From Tolypothrix tenuis PCC 7101 (GTDB lineage Bacteria; Cyanobacteriota; Cyanobacteriia; Cyanobacteriales; Nostocaceae): a DNA stretch of 64,000 nt. The translations under genes were made by a program, and so were the position numbers. The DNA is taken from contig NZ_AP018248.1 of the NCBI RefSeq assembly GCF_002368295.1, positions 7,899,326 through 7,963,325 on the forward strand, given 5' to 3'. The notes beneath the pieces are model-generated. The model ran no database searches. It was given only the letters and a program-made list of their open reading frames with translations, and was not told the origin of the DNA. Position 1 is the first letter of the stretch. Every line of letters begins with the position of its first letter. Shown here piece after piece: positions 44,016 through 52,617 of this stretch.

Positions 44016-44185
44016 CAGAGTATAAACCCTGGTCAGTTCTATTTTACAACTCAGGACTAATTCGGCAAGAGATAGCACGTTATAGCCTTCGCGGTGATGC
44101 AGAAACTCACGCTCAAAACTTACGGCGAATGATGCGTACCGCTAAGGTTGAAGTCGTTTTTAATCAGCCAGTGGCAACGAGGTAA
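44012..44185 (+). CDS. Small element protein, 57 aa
   Basis: It starts at the ATG at 44012, which overlaps the previous stop (ATGA). It is basic, with a helix rich in Arg (AQNLRRMMRTAKVEVVF). Possibly DNA-binding or an excisionase-like factor, but no motif proves it. Confidence 0.55.
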   Translation: MTEYKPWSVLFYNSGLIRQEIARYSLRGDAETHAQNLRRMMRTAKVEVVFNQPVATR

Positions 44186-44189
44186 CATT

Positions 44190-44537
44190 ATGCAATTAAA
44201 AAGCATCAGTTATAAACGTGTTCTCAACTTAGGAAATTATGAGAACAAACATCTAGAATTGTTCGCTGAAATGGCAGACGGAGACGATGAAGACACTGGA
44301 ATTCAACATTTAATGGAATTAGTTGAACGTAATATCCGCTCCCAAATTGGCAAGGATTTTCAGAAACAAATCCTAGATTTAGAAGCCAAAAAAAATACTT
44401 TATCTGACGAGGTTTATTACCTTAAACAGGAACTTGTCAAACTCGGAAAAATTAAGGACGAGCCAGCAAAGGAGGATAATCCTGATATCCCTTTTGACTC
44501 CGGGAATGCTGCTAATACTACACTAGACAACTTTTAA
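44190..44537 (+). CDS. Phage/plasmid-type small protein, 115 aa
   Basis: The ATG at 44190 follows GAGGTAAC. The N-terminus (SISYKRVLNLGNYENKHLEL) resembles small proteins of unknown function found on many phages and integrative elements. A coiled coil near 60-90 (QKQILDLEAKKNTLSDEVYY) and an acidic tail follow. A role in recombination or with single-stranded DNA is a guess. Confidence 0.6.
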   Translation: MQLKSISYKRVLNLGNYENKHLELFAEMADGDDEDTGIQHLMELVERNIRSQIGKDFQKQILDLEAKKNTLSDEVYYLKQELVKLGKIKDEPAKEDNPDIPFDSGNAANTTLDNF

Positions 44538-44592
44538 CTAATTTAGGCGATCGCTGTGGGGCGATCGCTTATTTAATGAACAGTGTGGAAAA

Positions 44593-44874
44593 ATGTTTCA
44601 ACGTAAAAACAAAGCTCATAATGTCATTTGCCCTAAATGTGCCAGTAGTAACTCCATATTTCTTGTCGAAACAATAGCACGACTGGGACAATTTCCTTTT
44701 GTGTGTGAAAGTTGCTCACATAGCTGGTTAATTGTTAGGGATTACAAACCCCATGATCCGTTTGTTAGAGAAGAAGCTGATTTTAGATGCCCTTGCGGCG
44801 GGTTTCATGACCTTGTTTCTGATGAGGATGAAGGTAGTTATTACTGTCAGAAATGCCACTCATATATTGTTTAA
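44593..44874 (+). CDS. Double zinc-ribbon protein, 93 aa
   Basis: Four cysteine pairs are present: CPKC, CESC, CPC and CQKC, with His residues near each. They can form two zinc ribbons. Such proteins bind nucleic acids or act as adaptors. No known family name can be given. It lies after a pair of HIP1 sites (44547-44568) in the early cluster. Confidence 0.6.
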   Translation: MFQRKNKAHNVICPKCASSNSIFLVETIARLGQFPFVCESCSHSWLIVRDYKPHDPFVREEADFRCPCGGFHDLVSDEDEGSYYCQKCHSYIV

Positions 44875-44895
44875 AAAGCCACATAACACAAAATC

Positions 44896-45168
44896 ATGAA
44901 AACGATTTGTCTCGTATATCACGACTTAGTAAAAGAGAAAAAACACGGGCTCTCTGAAGGAGACACACTCACCGATGAATCGTTAGTAGTAAAAGAAATG
45001 GTTATTCCCGGAATGCTTGATTATCCACCTATGTATATCAGGCACTTAAATTTAATGTTTAAGGGCAAGCGATATTTCATAATCAGCATGACTGATTACG
45101 AACTAGACGAAACTAAAAAGCAAGAAATTATCAATGGGGCTGAACAGTTTGTAAAACAGTTGAACTGA
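44896..45168 (+). CDS. Small element protein, 90 aa
   Basis: No family recognised. Mixed alpha/beta pattern with a central hydrophobic strand (YPPMYIRHLNLMFKGKRYFII) and a helical end. It is followed after four bases by the next gene, so co-translation is likely. Confidence 0.55.
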   Translation: MKTICLVYHDLVKEKKHGLSEGDTLTDESLVVKEMVIPGMLDYPPMYIRHLNLMFKGKRYFIISMTDYELDETKKQEIINGAEQFVKQLN

Positions 45169-45172
45169 TGGA

Positions 45173-45502
45173 ATGAAAAGAACACAAAAATACTCTAAAG
45201 CACTAGATTTGCTAACATTTCCTCATCAAACCCAAGACCAACTCTACAGCGAGCTAAACCGACTTGGGTGGTACTGGGAGCCACAGCGCAAGGAGTGGAT
45301 AAGAGATGATACTCCAGCGAAGGAAGCAAGCAAGTTAATTAGAATTCGGGTATGGGCTGCTAGCGATAAAGTCGCCGATGTCGTTGATTCCTTTGTGGAA
45401 ATAGCTGAGGATAGCGGACTAAGGCTTTTAGAGGAATCAGCACCTTATCCTTGCCGTCCACCAAACCAAAACGACAGCAGAATTTACCTAACTTTTGAAT
45501 AA
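45173..45502 (+). CDS. Small element protein, 109 aa
   Basis: An N-terminal part with GWYWEPQRKEWIRDD precedes a stranded core (IRIRVWAASDKVADVVDSFVEI) of ferredoxin-like or ACT-like appearance. No family identified. It closes a tight gene pair of the early cluster and is followed by HIP1-rich DNA. Confidence 0.55.
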   Translation: MKRTQKYSKALDLLTFPHQTQDQLYSELNRLGWYWEPQRKEWIRDDTPAKEASKLIRIRVWAASDKVADVVDSFVEIAEDSGLRLLEESAPYPCRPPNQNDSRIYLTFE

Positions 45503-45633
45503 AAAGAGCGATCGCTTTTAATTAGGCGATCGCATTATCTATATGTAATTGGGTGCGTTAAAAATCTCGGAATGTTACTGCAAGGGGAACACCCCATCAG
45601 TAAGGCGATATTAACACAACATCAAAAATAAGT

Positions 45634-46092
45634 ATGAGTGATGAAATTTTACGCCAAAAAGCTATTGAAGCTATCCAAGACATTTATCAAGAAGCTAGAG
45701 ACAAGAAAATTAAGCAATTAGCTGAAGACTATATAACTGAGCAATACGCACCAGTTGGACAACGTGTATATTGTTGGGAAGTTTGGGACGACCCCGACGA
45801 CGATTTAAGCTCATATACAGAAAGTGGTATGAGCGCCCCGGATGAAGCTGATTATTATTCTTGGTCAAAAGTTACTCATTGCGAAATTATTAAAAGTCAT
45901 ATCAGCGAAAGCAACGATGAAACCGGAGAATATTGTGTTGATGTTCATTGCTTAATTGCTACTAGCGAAGGCACGCAAGCAGACGAGGACGAAGATGAAA
46001 TTTATGATATAGAACCCAATGACCACATAATCTACGTTCATATCGAGCAAGACGACGAAGGAGATTATTGTGTCGTCGGGACAGAAGAATAA
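45634..46092 (+). CDS. Strongly acidic element protein, 152 aa
   Basis: After a helical basic N-terminus (EAIQDIYQEARDKKIKQLAEDY) the rest is dominated by Asp and Glu (WDDPDDDLSSY, DEDEDEIYDIEPND), with hydrophobic strands in between. Highly acidic small proteins on mobile elements are sometimes DNA mimics that block nucleases or repressors; this is inference. It lies directly before the integrase gene. Confidence 0.55.
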   Translation: MSDEILRQKAIEAIQDIYQEARDKKIKQLAEDYITEQYAPVGQRVYCWEVWDDPDDDLSSYTESGMSAPDEADYYSWSKVTHCEIIKSHISESNDETGEYCVDVHCLIATSEGTQADEDEDEIYDIEPNDHIIYVHIEQDDEGDYCVVGTEE

Positions 46093-46116
46093 AACAGCTA
46101 CAGTTTAATATTGGTA

Positions 46117-47229
46117 ATGAGTATTGAACAGAGAATCAAAGAGGCAAATGGAAGATTGCAGGCTAATAGCTACAAGCTAAAAATAGAAAAAATTGGCAAT
46201 AAATTGATTTTAAGAGGCATACTACCACCAAAGCCAAACTCAGGTAAATATATTTATCATCAGCAAAGAATTAGCATTGCTTCTGCTAATTTTGAAGGCG
46301 TTAGACTGGCTGAGAAGAAAGCTAAAAAAATTTCTATTCAACTAGATAACAAAGAGTTTGACTGGGCTGATTATCTCGATATCGAAAGCTTAGTCAAACC
46401 TAAAACTATTGGTATGTGGTTAGAAGCATTAGAGAAAGATTATTTTTCTAGACGCGCCAAAAATTATAAATCTGAAACAACTTGGTATAAAGATTACGAA
46501 ATTGTTTTTAGGAATTTAGATGTTGATAATAAGTTAACACCTGAAATTATCAAGCAAGTTATTCTCTCAACTCAGCCGGATAGCAGAACTCGCAAAAGAT
46601 ACTGTTTGGCACTAGGAGTTTTAGCTAGATTTGCCGGAGTCGAGTTTGACCCATCCTTGTACATGGGTAACTACAGTCCCAAACGAAGGAAACCGCGTGA
46701 ACTGCCAACAGACAAACAAATTAGCGAGTGTTTTTTAACAATTGACAATCCTAAATGGCGTTGGGTATTTGGAATGCTAGCCACTTATGGCTTGAGGAAT
46801 CATGAAGTGTTTTTTCTTGATTTAGATGACCTCAGAGACGGGAACAAGGTCTTAACAGTTTTAGATGGTAAAACGGGATTTCGTCGGGTTTGGCCTTTTC
46901 ACCCTGAATGGATTGATCAGTTTGATTTGACATCAGTCAAAATGCCCCAAATCAATTTAAACCGAACTAACACGGCTATCGGTGGCACAGTTAGCCAACA
47001 TTTCCGACGTAATCAACAAATTCCGTTTAAGGTTTATGACCTTCGCCACTGTTGGGCAATCAGAACTTTAGAGTATGGCATCGATGTTTCATTAGCCGCA
47101 CAACAAATGGGGCACAGCTTACAGGTACATTCAACTCTTTATCACACCTGGATTACTTCGGCTGTCCATCAACGGGCTTTTGACTTGGCGCTGCAAAAGA
47201 GCGATCGCCCCAAACCACCTCAAATTTAA
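46117..47229 (+). CDS. int: Tyrosine recombinase/integrase, 370 aa
   Basis: The ATG at 46117 (MSIEQRIKEANGRL) is preferred over a TTG at 46111. An N-terminal arm-binding part is followed by a SAM-like core-binding domain and the catalytic domain. Catalytic residues are the Arg in GLRNHEV, the Lys in DGKTGFRR, Arg in DLRHCWAIR (the first position of the usual HxxR is Tyr), the His in QMGHS and the nucleophile Tyr in TLYHTW. It lies 76 bases before attR, as usual for tRNA-targeting elements. The target is tRNA-Lys(CUU). Confidence 0.9.
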   Translation: MSIEQRIKEANGRLQANSYKLKIEKIGNKLILRGILPPKPNSGKYIYHQQRISIASANFEGVRLAEKKAKKISIQLDNKEFDWADYLDIESLVKPKTIGMWLEALEKDYFSRRAKNYKSETTWYKDYEIVFRNLDVDNKLTPEIIKQVILSTQPDSRTRKRYCLALGVLARFAGVEFDPSLYMGNYSPKRRKPRELPTDKQISECFLTIDNPKWRWVFGMLATYGLRNHEVFFLDLDDLRDGNKVLTVLDGKTGFRRVWPFHPEWIDQFDLTSVKMPQINLNRTNTAIGGTVSQHFRRNQQIPFKVYDLRHCWAIRTLEYGIDVSLAAQQMGHSLQVHSTLYHTWITSAVHQRAFDLALQKSDRPKPPQI

Positions 47230-47253
47230 CAATCATAATTTTTGGTTATCAAA

Positions 47254-47280
47254 ACCAGTGGAGTACTACTGGTCTTTTTT
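47254..47280 (+). terminator. Integrase terminator
   Basis: ACCAGT and ACTGGT pair around a short loop and are followed by CTTTTTT. It closes the rightward early cluster just inside attR. Confidence 0.75.
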
Positions 47281-47305
47281 GCGTGAAAACCTGATGTAAT
47301 AGCGT

Positions 47306-47347
47306 CTCTTAATCCGCTGGTTCTGAGTTCGAATCTCAGGTCACCCA
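47306..47347 (+). repeat. attR: 42-bp repeat of the tRNA-Lys 3' half
   Basis: It is identical to 31088-31129, from the anticodon loop to the discriminator base. It is only a half tRNA and cannot fold into one. The element ends here and chromosomal DNA resumes. Confidence 0.95.
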
Positions 47348-47472
47348 CCTCTGATGAATTTTTCAACTATCTCAATAGCGATCGCATTTTGGTTGTAGTG
47401 AAGAGAATGCGATCGCGTTTTAGTATTTGCGTACTACCAATTACCAACGCTCTAACACCATCCAGAGCAATC
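47348..47472. other. Chromosomal flank next to attR
   Basis: It holds two HIP1 sites and, on the minus strand, a short degenerate frame after the split antitoxin gene (GTG then RLLWMVLERW and stop). A toxin gene expected here seems lost. Nothing else is visible. Confidence 0.4.
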
Positions 47473-47608
47473 TCACCACTCATTTATATCAACCTGCCGA
47501 CATTCTGCTACTATTGACTGTCTTATTTCTTCTGCTTCAACATCACTTAAAATGCCTGCAAATTTGGCGAGGGGATGAATTTTGCGTGTAGCTTTTACTC
47601 TATTTAAA
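47473..47608 (-). pseudogene. 3' part of antitoxin-like gene split by the IS
   Basis: On the minus strand it encodes RVKATRKIHPLAKFAGILSD and ends INEW-stop. Joined to 49570-49649 with one copy of TTTAAA it restores a 69-codon frame. The pattern HPLAKFAGILS...E and the NEW ending are typical of small DUF2281/VapB-like cyanobacterial antitoxins. Confidence 0.7.
47603..47608. repeat. Left target-site duplication TTTAAA
   Basis: The same six bases occur at 49570-49575. Removing the IS and one copy restores the reading frame across the junction. Confidence 0.75.
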
Positions 47609-49569
47609 CTGAACTTCCCCCTGTGCAAATGTACTAAACAGACCTAAAAGGCTTGTATTGCTTTGGATACAGGCTTTTGTTGGAGAACGCTTGTACCCAT
47701 GTAATTTAAGATTATTTTTAGATTATAGAGGGCAATAAAATCGGACAATTGTAGACATGTATATAGAACGTGTCCCTAACAGAAACTCTCCTCCTGCCGT
47801 ACTACTTCGCGAGTCGTATCGTGAAGGAAATAAAGTCCGCAAACGTACCCTAGCAAACCTCTCAAAATTACCTGATTCGGCTGTAAATGGGTTGCAAGTT
47901 TTATTGAAAGGAGGAGTGGCAATTGAAAGCTTGCCATCAGCGTTTAAGATCATCCGTAGTCGTCCTCACGGTCATGTGGCAGCAGTATTGGGAAGCTTAA
48001 AAAATATTGGTTTGCATAACCTAATTAGTGAAGAAAATACCAGGGAAAGAAGATTAGTATTGGCGATGATAGTAGCGCGGATCATCGACCCACGTTCAAA
48101 GCTAGCCACAGCCAGAGGACTCAGCGATGAAACATGCTTCTCTAGCATTGGAGAAATATTGAGGCTAGAAGGCGCAGATGAAGACGAATTATATCAGGCA
48201 ATGGATTGGTTGCTGGACAAACAAGAAACAATTGAAAATAACTTGGCAGCCAAGCATCTAGCCGAAGGAACATTGGTTCTTTACGATGTATCGAGTAGTT
48301 ATTTCGAGGGAAAAACTTGTCCGTTAGCTCAGTACGGTTATAACCGTGATGGCAAAAGAGGTAAATTACAAATAGTATTTGGATTACTTTGTAGTCAAGA
48401 AGGCTGTCCAATAGCAATAGAAGTATTTTCCGGGAATACTGCTGACCCAAAAACATTTACTCTTCAAATCAAAAAACTTAGAGATAGATTTGGTATCAAA
48501 CAGGTAATTTGGGTTGGGGATAGAGGAATAATTACTTCGACAAGTATTAAAGAAGATTTGAAAACAGCAGGTTCAGTAGACTGGATAAGTGCTTTGCGTT
48601 CGACTCAAATCCGTTCTCTGGTTGAGCAAGACAGTATTCAACTATCTTTATTTGATGAACACAATCTCGCTGAAATATCATCTGATGATTATCCAGGAGA
48701 AAGGCTGATTGCTTGCCGTAATCCTATCCTGGCAGCAGATAGAGCCAAAACTAGAGAAGAACTATTGCAAGCAACACAAAAAGAATTAGACAAAATTGTG
48801 GTGGCGACAACTAGAGAAAAACGTCGTTTAAAAGGGGAATCGAATATTGGCTTGAAAGTTGGACAAGTTCTCAATCGTTACAAGGTAGGGAAGCATTTTA
48901 GCGTAGATATTCAAGCGGATAGTTTTAGCTATGAACGTAATGCACAAAGTATTGAACGCGAAGCTGCACTTGATGGGTTATATGTGATTCGTACTTCTGT
49001 AAAACCCGAAGTTTTAGGAGCCAAAGAAACTGTTAAGACTTATAAGAGCCTTTCACAAGTTGAACAAGCTTTTCGCAGTTTTAAGACCGTTGATTTAAAA
49101 ATACGTCCTATTTATCATCATACAAGTCAAAGAGTTAAAGCACATGTGTTTTTATGTATGTTAGCTTATTATGTCGAATGGCATATGCGAGAAGTTTTAT
49201 CTCCAATTCTTTTTGATGAAGATGATTGGGAATCCGCTGAACTCAAACAAATATCTGTTGTTTGTGCTGCTCAAAGTGATAAAACTTTAGCTAAAGCTCA
49301 AACCAAACGTACTGAAGATAATTTGCCAGTTCATAGTTTCCAAACTTTATTAGCTGATTTAGGCACTATTGTTAAAAATCAAATCCAATCTACTCTTCAG
49401 GGAGCTAGTGACATCATTTTTGACAAGATTACTGAACCGACTCAATTACAACAAAAAGCTTTAGATTTGCTTGGCGTTTCCTTGATTTGTACCCAGTAAA
49501 CCCGCAACTAAATTCTTGAAATCCCTTGCTATGCATTGCATACAACTTTTGTCAAAGGGGGAAGTTCAG
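47609..49569. mobile_element. IS1634-family insertion sequence, 1961 bp
   Basis: Imperfect terminal inverted repeats start CTGAACTTCCCCCTGTGCAA on the left and CTGAACTTCCCCCTTTGACA read from the right. One transposase gene fills it. AT-rich 6-bp target duplications fit the family. It lies outside the tRNA element, about 260 bases beyond attR. Confidence 0.85.
47757..49499 (+). CDS. IS1634-family DDE transposase, 580 aa
   Basis: The enzyme cuts and joins the element's ends. The first catalytic Asp lies in LVLYDVSSSYFEGK, followed by the family signature GYNRDGKRGKLQIVFGL. The second Asp is in WVGDRGI, and the Glu in TYKSLSQVEQAFR. The frame is complete with no stops, so the copy may be active. 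The length is normal for the family. Confidence 0.9.
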   Translation: MYIERVPNRNSPPAVLLRESYREGNKVRKRTLANLSKLPDSAVNGLQVLLKGGVAIESLPSAFKIIRSRPHGHVAAVLGSLKNIGLHNLISEENTRERRLVLAMIVARIIDPRSKLATARGLSDETCFSSIGEILRLEGADEDELYQAMDWLLDKQETIENNLAAKHLAEGTLVLYDVSSSYFEGKTCPLAQYGYNRDGKRGKLQIVFGLLCSQEGCPIAIEVFSGNTADPKTFTLQIKKLRDRFGIKQVIWVGDRGIITSTSIKEDLKTAGSVDWISALRSTQIRSLVEQDSIQLSLFDEHNLAEISSDDYPGERLIACRNPILAADRAKTREELLQATQKELDKIVVATTREKRRLKGESNIGLKVGQVLNRYKVGKHFSVDIQADSFSYERNAQSIEREAALDGLYVIRTSVKPEVLGAKETVKTYKSLSQVEQAFRSFKTVDLKIRPIYHHTSQRVKAHVFLCMLAYYVEWHMREVLSPILFDEDDWESAELKQISVVCAAQSDKTLAKAQTKRTEDNLPVHSFQTLLADLGTIVKNQIQSTLQGASDIIFDKITEPTQLQQKALDLLGVSLICTQ

Positions 49570-49649
49570 TTTAAAAAATCTAGCACTGACTGAACTATAT
49601 CATCGGGAGCTTGTTCTATTTCCTGAATCAGTTCTTCACGATTCGTCAT
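49570..49649 (-). pseudogene. 5' part of antitoxin-like gene split by the IS
   Basis: From the ATG at 49649 it encodes MTNREELIQEIEQAPDDIV and then QSVLDFL before the insertion. Small helical proteins with this start are common cyanobacterial antitoxins (DUF2281/VapB-like). After the insertion the frame ends within a few codons, so the product is probably lost. Confidence 0.7.
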
Positions 49650-49794
49650 ACATTCAAATGCTATGGACTTGTTGTTTTAAGTTTAGTACTATTTTGAAAA
49701 AAGAATGCCATAGATGAATGGGGGCACGGCAGTGCCCATTGGTGTCAACTTAAGCTAAAAACTATATAGGGCGGGCGTTGTACAAATACCTCGC

Positions 49795-49886
49795 GCCCTC
49801 ATCCCCTAACCCCTTCTCCCGCAGGAGAAGGGGAACTAAATCTCTGGCTCCCTTCTCCCCGTGGGAGAGGGGCTGGGGGTGAGGGC
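49795..49886. repeat. G/C-rich inverted repeat (92 bp)
   Basis: GCCCTCATCCCC...CCCCTTCTCCC on the left pairs with GGGAGAGGGG...GGGTGAGGGC on the right, with a smaller CTTCTCC/GGAGAAG stem inside. This is a known type of dispersed cyanobacterial repeat. Confidence 0.7.
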
Positions 49887-49922
49887 GAAACCTTGCACAA
49901 GAGCGGATTTCACTTTAAATTG

Positions 49923-49978
49923 ATACCAATGGATGCCTTGCCCCTACAATCTGTCGCGTTCTTTTTTCAAATTGGTAT
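49923..49978. repeat. MITE family copy C (56 bp, internally deleted)
   Basis: Begins ATACCAAT and ends AAATTGGTAT, with GCCTTGCCCCTACAATCTGT shared with copies A and B. About 44 bases of the left interior are missing. Confidence 0.7.
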
Positions 49979-50065
49979 AACTAATATCTGCTGATCAAGC
50001 TTTGCTTATGTATTGATACCCGTGAGGGTATCAAATACTAATTAATGAGTTTGTGAATATCAAGG

Positions 50066-50668
50066 TCAAGCTTTTAAAACCACATTGAAGGAATTTAAAT
50101 AGCCATTAATGGTTTTAGCTAAACCGTGGCGTTGTTTTCTGGTAGTTATTGCCATCACTTGATACAAGCGCCCTTCAGCAAAATACATTCTACTTTTAGT
50201 GACTTTACCACCAGAATTGATATACTCAATTTCTTTTCCTGGGTGACCATTTGTACTACGAATATCTCGTTGGCTAATTAAATTGCTTTTCGTAGTTTTT
50301 AAAGCCAAATCTCTAGCATTATTCAGTACGGCTTGCGGGTTTGCCAATTCACCATAACTATAGGGGAAATCATTATAAGTAACTACATAAGCTACTTCCT
50401 GTTTTGGTGGTTGAGCGATAAATATTTCTAGGTTGATTTTCCCCATATAGGTTTTTTGCGATTGAGTATCTCTTTTGGGGATTCCTGGCATTAACACGCT
50501 AAAGCGTCCATCTGGGCCTGTATACACCTTCCATTGTGGCTGCACAGGTTGAGTAACTGTGGCTTTAGCGGGAGTAACCTTTGGCTTGGGTTGACTTGCA
50601 TCTACCAACAAAGATCCGCTACACACAAGTGTGGCGGCAAATAAGGGCAATAAAAATTTGATTGTCAT
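50066..50668 (-). CDS. Exported hypothetical protein, PsbP/DUF1795-like core, 200 aa
   Basis: A signal peptide covers residues 1-24 (FLLPLFAATLVCSGSLL). A Pro/Lys/Thr-rich linker follows, and then a domain starting WKVYTGPDGRFSVLMPGIP, a pattern seen in cyanobacterial secreted proteins of PsbP/DUF1795 type. No catalytic residues are visible. It likely acts in the periplasm or thylakoid lumen. It stands alone. Confidence 0.65.
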   Translation of the reverse strand: MTIKFLLPLFAATLVCSGSLLVDASQPKPKVTPAKATVTQPVQPQWKVYTGPDGRFSVLMPGIPKRDTQSQKTYMGKINLEIFIAQPPKQEVAYVVTYNDFPYSYGELANPQAVLNNARDLALKTTKSNLISQRDIRSTNGHPGKEIEYINSGGKVTKSRMYFAEGRLYQVMAITTRKQRHGLAKTINGYLNSFNVVLKA

Positions 50669-50827
50669 AGTTTTTGCTTCAGAGATGCGGATATCACTGA
50701 TGCTGCTAGTACAGCAAAGCGGAAATAAAGTTCAGATTCAAAAGACAACAAAAGCTGATAAAGCAAGCCTTGGGAAATTTGAATTTTGAATGAAAGAATT
50801 TTAAATTCCGCCTAGTGGTACTAGCTG

Positions 50828-51880
50828 TTATAACCTAGCTGCATATAAAGCAGCACCAATTAGTCCTACTTGTTGGTTGAGAATAATATATATCGGTATT
50901 TCTTCGAGGAGAGAACGCATCCTACCTTTTTGGGTGAAGTTTAACAGGAAACTACCCTCTTGCATTAAAGGCAGAATTTTGGGAGCAATACCACCAGCAA
51001 TATACAACCCGCCATAAGGTAGAAGTTTAATGGCGAGATTTCCGGCTTCTGCACCATAAATTTCCACAAATAATTGTATAGTTTGTTCCGAAAGGCGATC
51101 GCGTTTTTGTAGGGCAGCAATACCAATAGTTGCAGCTGGATCGACACTTTTCTCTAGCTTTCCTGCCTCTTGTTCCCAGGTTCTCACAATTTGAGCGATA
51201 TCTGGTGATTCCACAGCAACTTTTTGATCGCGCAAAAATTGGTAAATCGAGACGATTCCCAATCCAGAAACTACCCGTTCTACAGAAACGCGCTGGATGT
51301 CATGTTTATCCAGCAAGTATTTCATCAGTCGAAATTCTAACTCGTTACGCGCCGCAAAGTCGGCATGTCCACCTTCTGAGGGAAAAACCTGATAATGTTC
51401 TCCCTGCTTAATTAAAAAGCCTTGTCCTAATCCCGTACCAGCACCAATAATGGCAATCGGTGCTTCGTGTTTTGGCTTCCCAGCTTGTAAAGTCACCAAA
51501 TGTTTGCTGTTTAAGCCAAAAATGCCGTAACCTACGGCTGCAAAGTCATTAATTAGCGAAACCGAAGCAATTCCCAGTTCTTGTTGTAGACGTTCGCTAT
51601 CCAAATACCAAGCTAAATTTGTCAGCTTGGCAGTATTATGAACCACTGGCCCTGCGATCGCAAAGCAAGCCTTTTGTGGTGTTGCGGACTTGGCTTTAAC
51701 GAGGAACTGCTGAACTATAGGCACTAAATCAGGAAAATCCTGACTGTGAAAAGTTTCCTCATAAATATTGCGTAAAGCCTGTGCCTCTGCTGACTCCGTA
51801 ATTCCTGGTGAGTCTGCTATTTCACTCAACCGCAGAATAGTTTTTGTGCCGCCAATATCTCCCGCTAGTAATAATGTCAT
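50828..51880 (-). CDS. glk: Glucokinase, 350 aa
   Basis: It phosphorylates glucose with ATP. The ATG at 51880 (MTLLLAGDIGGTKT) is chosen because the phosphate-binding loop DIGGTKT then lies at residues 8-14, as in the family; the frame extends 14 codons upstream. Other motifs are AIAGPV, LINDFAAVGYG with the catalytic Asp, IGAGTGLG, and the C-terminal GGLYIAGGIAPK. It is placed 89 bases after the phosphatase gene and may share a transcript with it. Confidence 0.92.
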   Translation of the reverse strand: MTLLLAGDIGGTKTILRLSEIADSPGITESAEAQALRNIYEETFHSQDFPDLVPIVQQFLVKAKSATPQKACFAIAGPVVHNTAKLTNLAWYLDSERLQQELGIASVSLINDFAAVGYGIFGLNSKHLVTLQAGKPKHEAPIAIIGAGTGLGQGFLIKQGEHYQVFPSEGGHADFAARNELEFRLMKYLLDKHDIQRVSVERVVSGLGIVSIYQFLRDQKVAVESPDIAQIVRTWEQEAGKLEKSVDPAATIGIAALQKRDRLSEQTIQLFVEIYGAEAGNLAIKLLPYGGLYIAGGIAPKILPLMQEGSFLLNFTQKGRMRSLLEEIPIYIILNQQVGLIGAALYAARL

Positions 51881-51969
51881 AAAACTTATCAGTAAATTAG
51901 TAACTTTCTCAGTAAATGGCAATGTATCTAGATTAGCGGAAGCGAGGATTTTTAAATCCTCTTAGGGAT

Positions 51970-52617
51970 TTAAACAAATCGAATTACTTCCTCTACTTCC
52001 ATTAAATGAGAAGTATCGCCCTTCAGCTCTAACAACCATTCTGAGTCTTGAAGCACTACTTTTACTAAAGAACATAAAGAAGCTTTAACTTCAGCTTGAG
52101 CAATTTCTCCTACTAAACCCATAGCTGCCCCTAATACAGAAGCACCATGCCCTACTAATAAAATGTTCTGTGGGTAATTTTCCACTGCTAAACATCTAGC
52201 TGTTTGTCCCGAACGTGCCCTTACTTGTTCTTTAGTTTCGGGATATTTGGCAGCAATCCGTGGCGTATAACTCACATCAATTCTGGGGAATAATTCTGCT
52301 AATGCTGGCGTTGACAGCCTTTGTGGTTCTTCTGTCATCCAAGCAGGATTTAGCCATTCACTCAAACCAGTTTCTAATTTAATCGGTAAATCTAGCGCTT
52401 GAGCAACCGCATTGGCTGTTTGCACTGTTCGCAGAAAAGGAGAAGCGAAAATCTGACTGATTTTCTCTTGTTTGAGGCGGTTAGCTAGCTGCTTGGCTTG
52501 AATAAAACCATCGTCAGATAAAGGTGGATCGTAGCGTCGTTCAGCAGTGAGGAACCAATCAGGGTTAACGAAGTCGAGGCGGTTAGCGTGTCTTGCAATC
52601 CAGATAATTTGGCTCAT
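51970..52617 (-). CDS. Histidine phosphatase family protein, 215 aa
   Basis: The phospho-acceptor His lies in IARHANR (residues about 8-11; the usual RHG is RHA). The second catalytic His lies in LLVGHGAS, and the substrate Arg in FASPFLRTVQTA. This is the phosphoglycerate-mutase-like superfamily, with many substrates. The neighbouring glucokinase gene suggests sugar phosphates, as inference only. Confidence 0.85.
   Translation of the reverse strand: MSQIIWIARHANRLDFVNPDWFLTAERRYDPPLSDDGFIQAKQLANRLKQEKISQIFASPFLRTVQTANAVAQALDLPIKLETGLSEWLNPAWMTEEPQRLSTPALAELFPRIDVSYTPRIAAKYPETKEQVRARSGQTARCLAVENYPQNILLVGHGASVLGAAMGLVGEIAQAEVKASLCSLVKVVLQDSEWLLELKGDTSHLMEVEEVIRFV

Larger units (their letters stand above)
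31088..47347. mobile_element. 16.2-kb tRNA-Lys integrative element
   Basis: A 42-bp exact repeat of the tRNA 3' half lies at 31088-31129 and 47306-47347, so one unit is 16,218 bases. A tyrosine integrase ends 77 bases before the right repeat. The interior holds a replication ATPase, an RHH repressor, many small genes and a ten-gene operon of structural-looking proteins. No capsid, terminase, portal, relaxase or type IV secretion gene is recognisable. Size, tRNA target and content resemble phage satellites or the tycheposons of marine cyanobacteria; a defective prophage or integrative plasmid is the alternative. Confidence 0.9.
49676..50065. other. Repeat-rich intergenic region
   Basis: It holds a long inverted repeat (49795-49886) and MITE copy C (49923-49978). 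No gene is visible between the antitoxin remnant and the exported-protein gene. Confidence 0.6.

Noticed and set aside
47306..47347. Possible second tRNA gene near 47300
   Set aside because: Only the 3' half of tRNA-Lys is present; acceptor 5' strand and D arm are missing, so it is an attachment site.
31058..47347. Complete prophage interpretation
   Set aside because: No terminase, portal, major capsid, tail sheath or lysis enzyme could be recognised among the proteins; kept only as an alternative.
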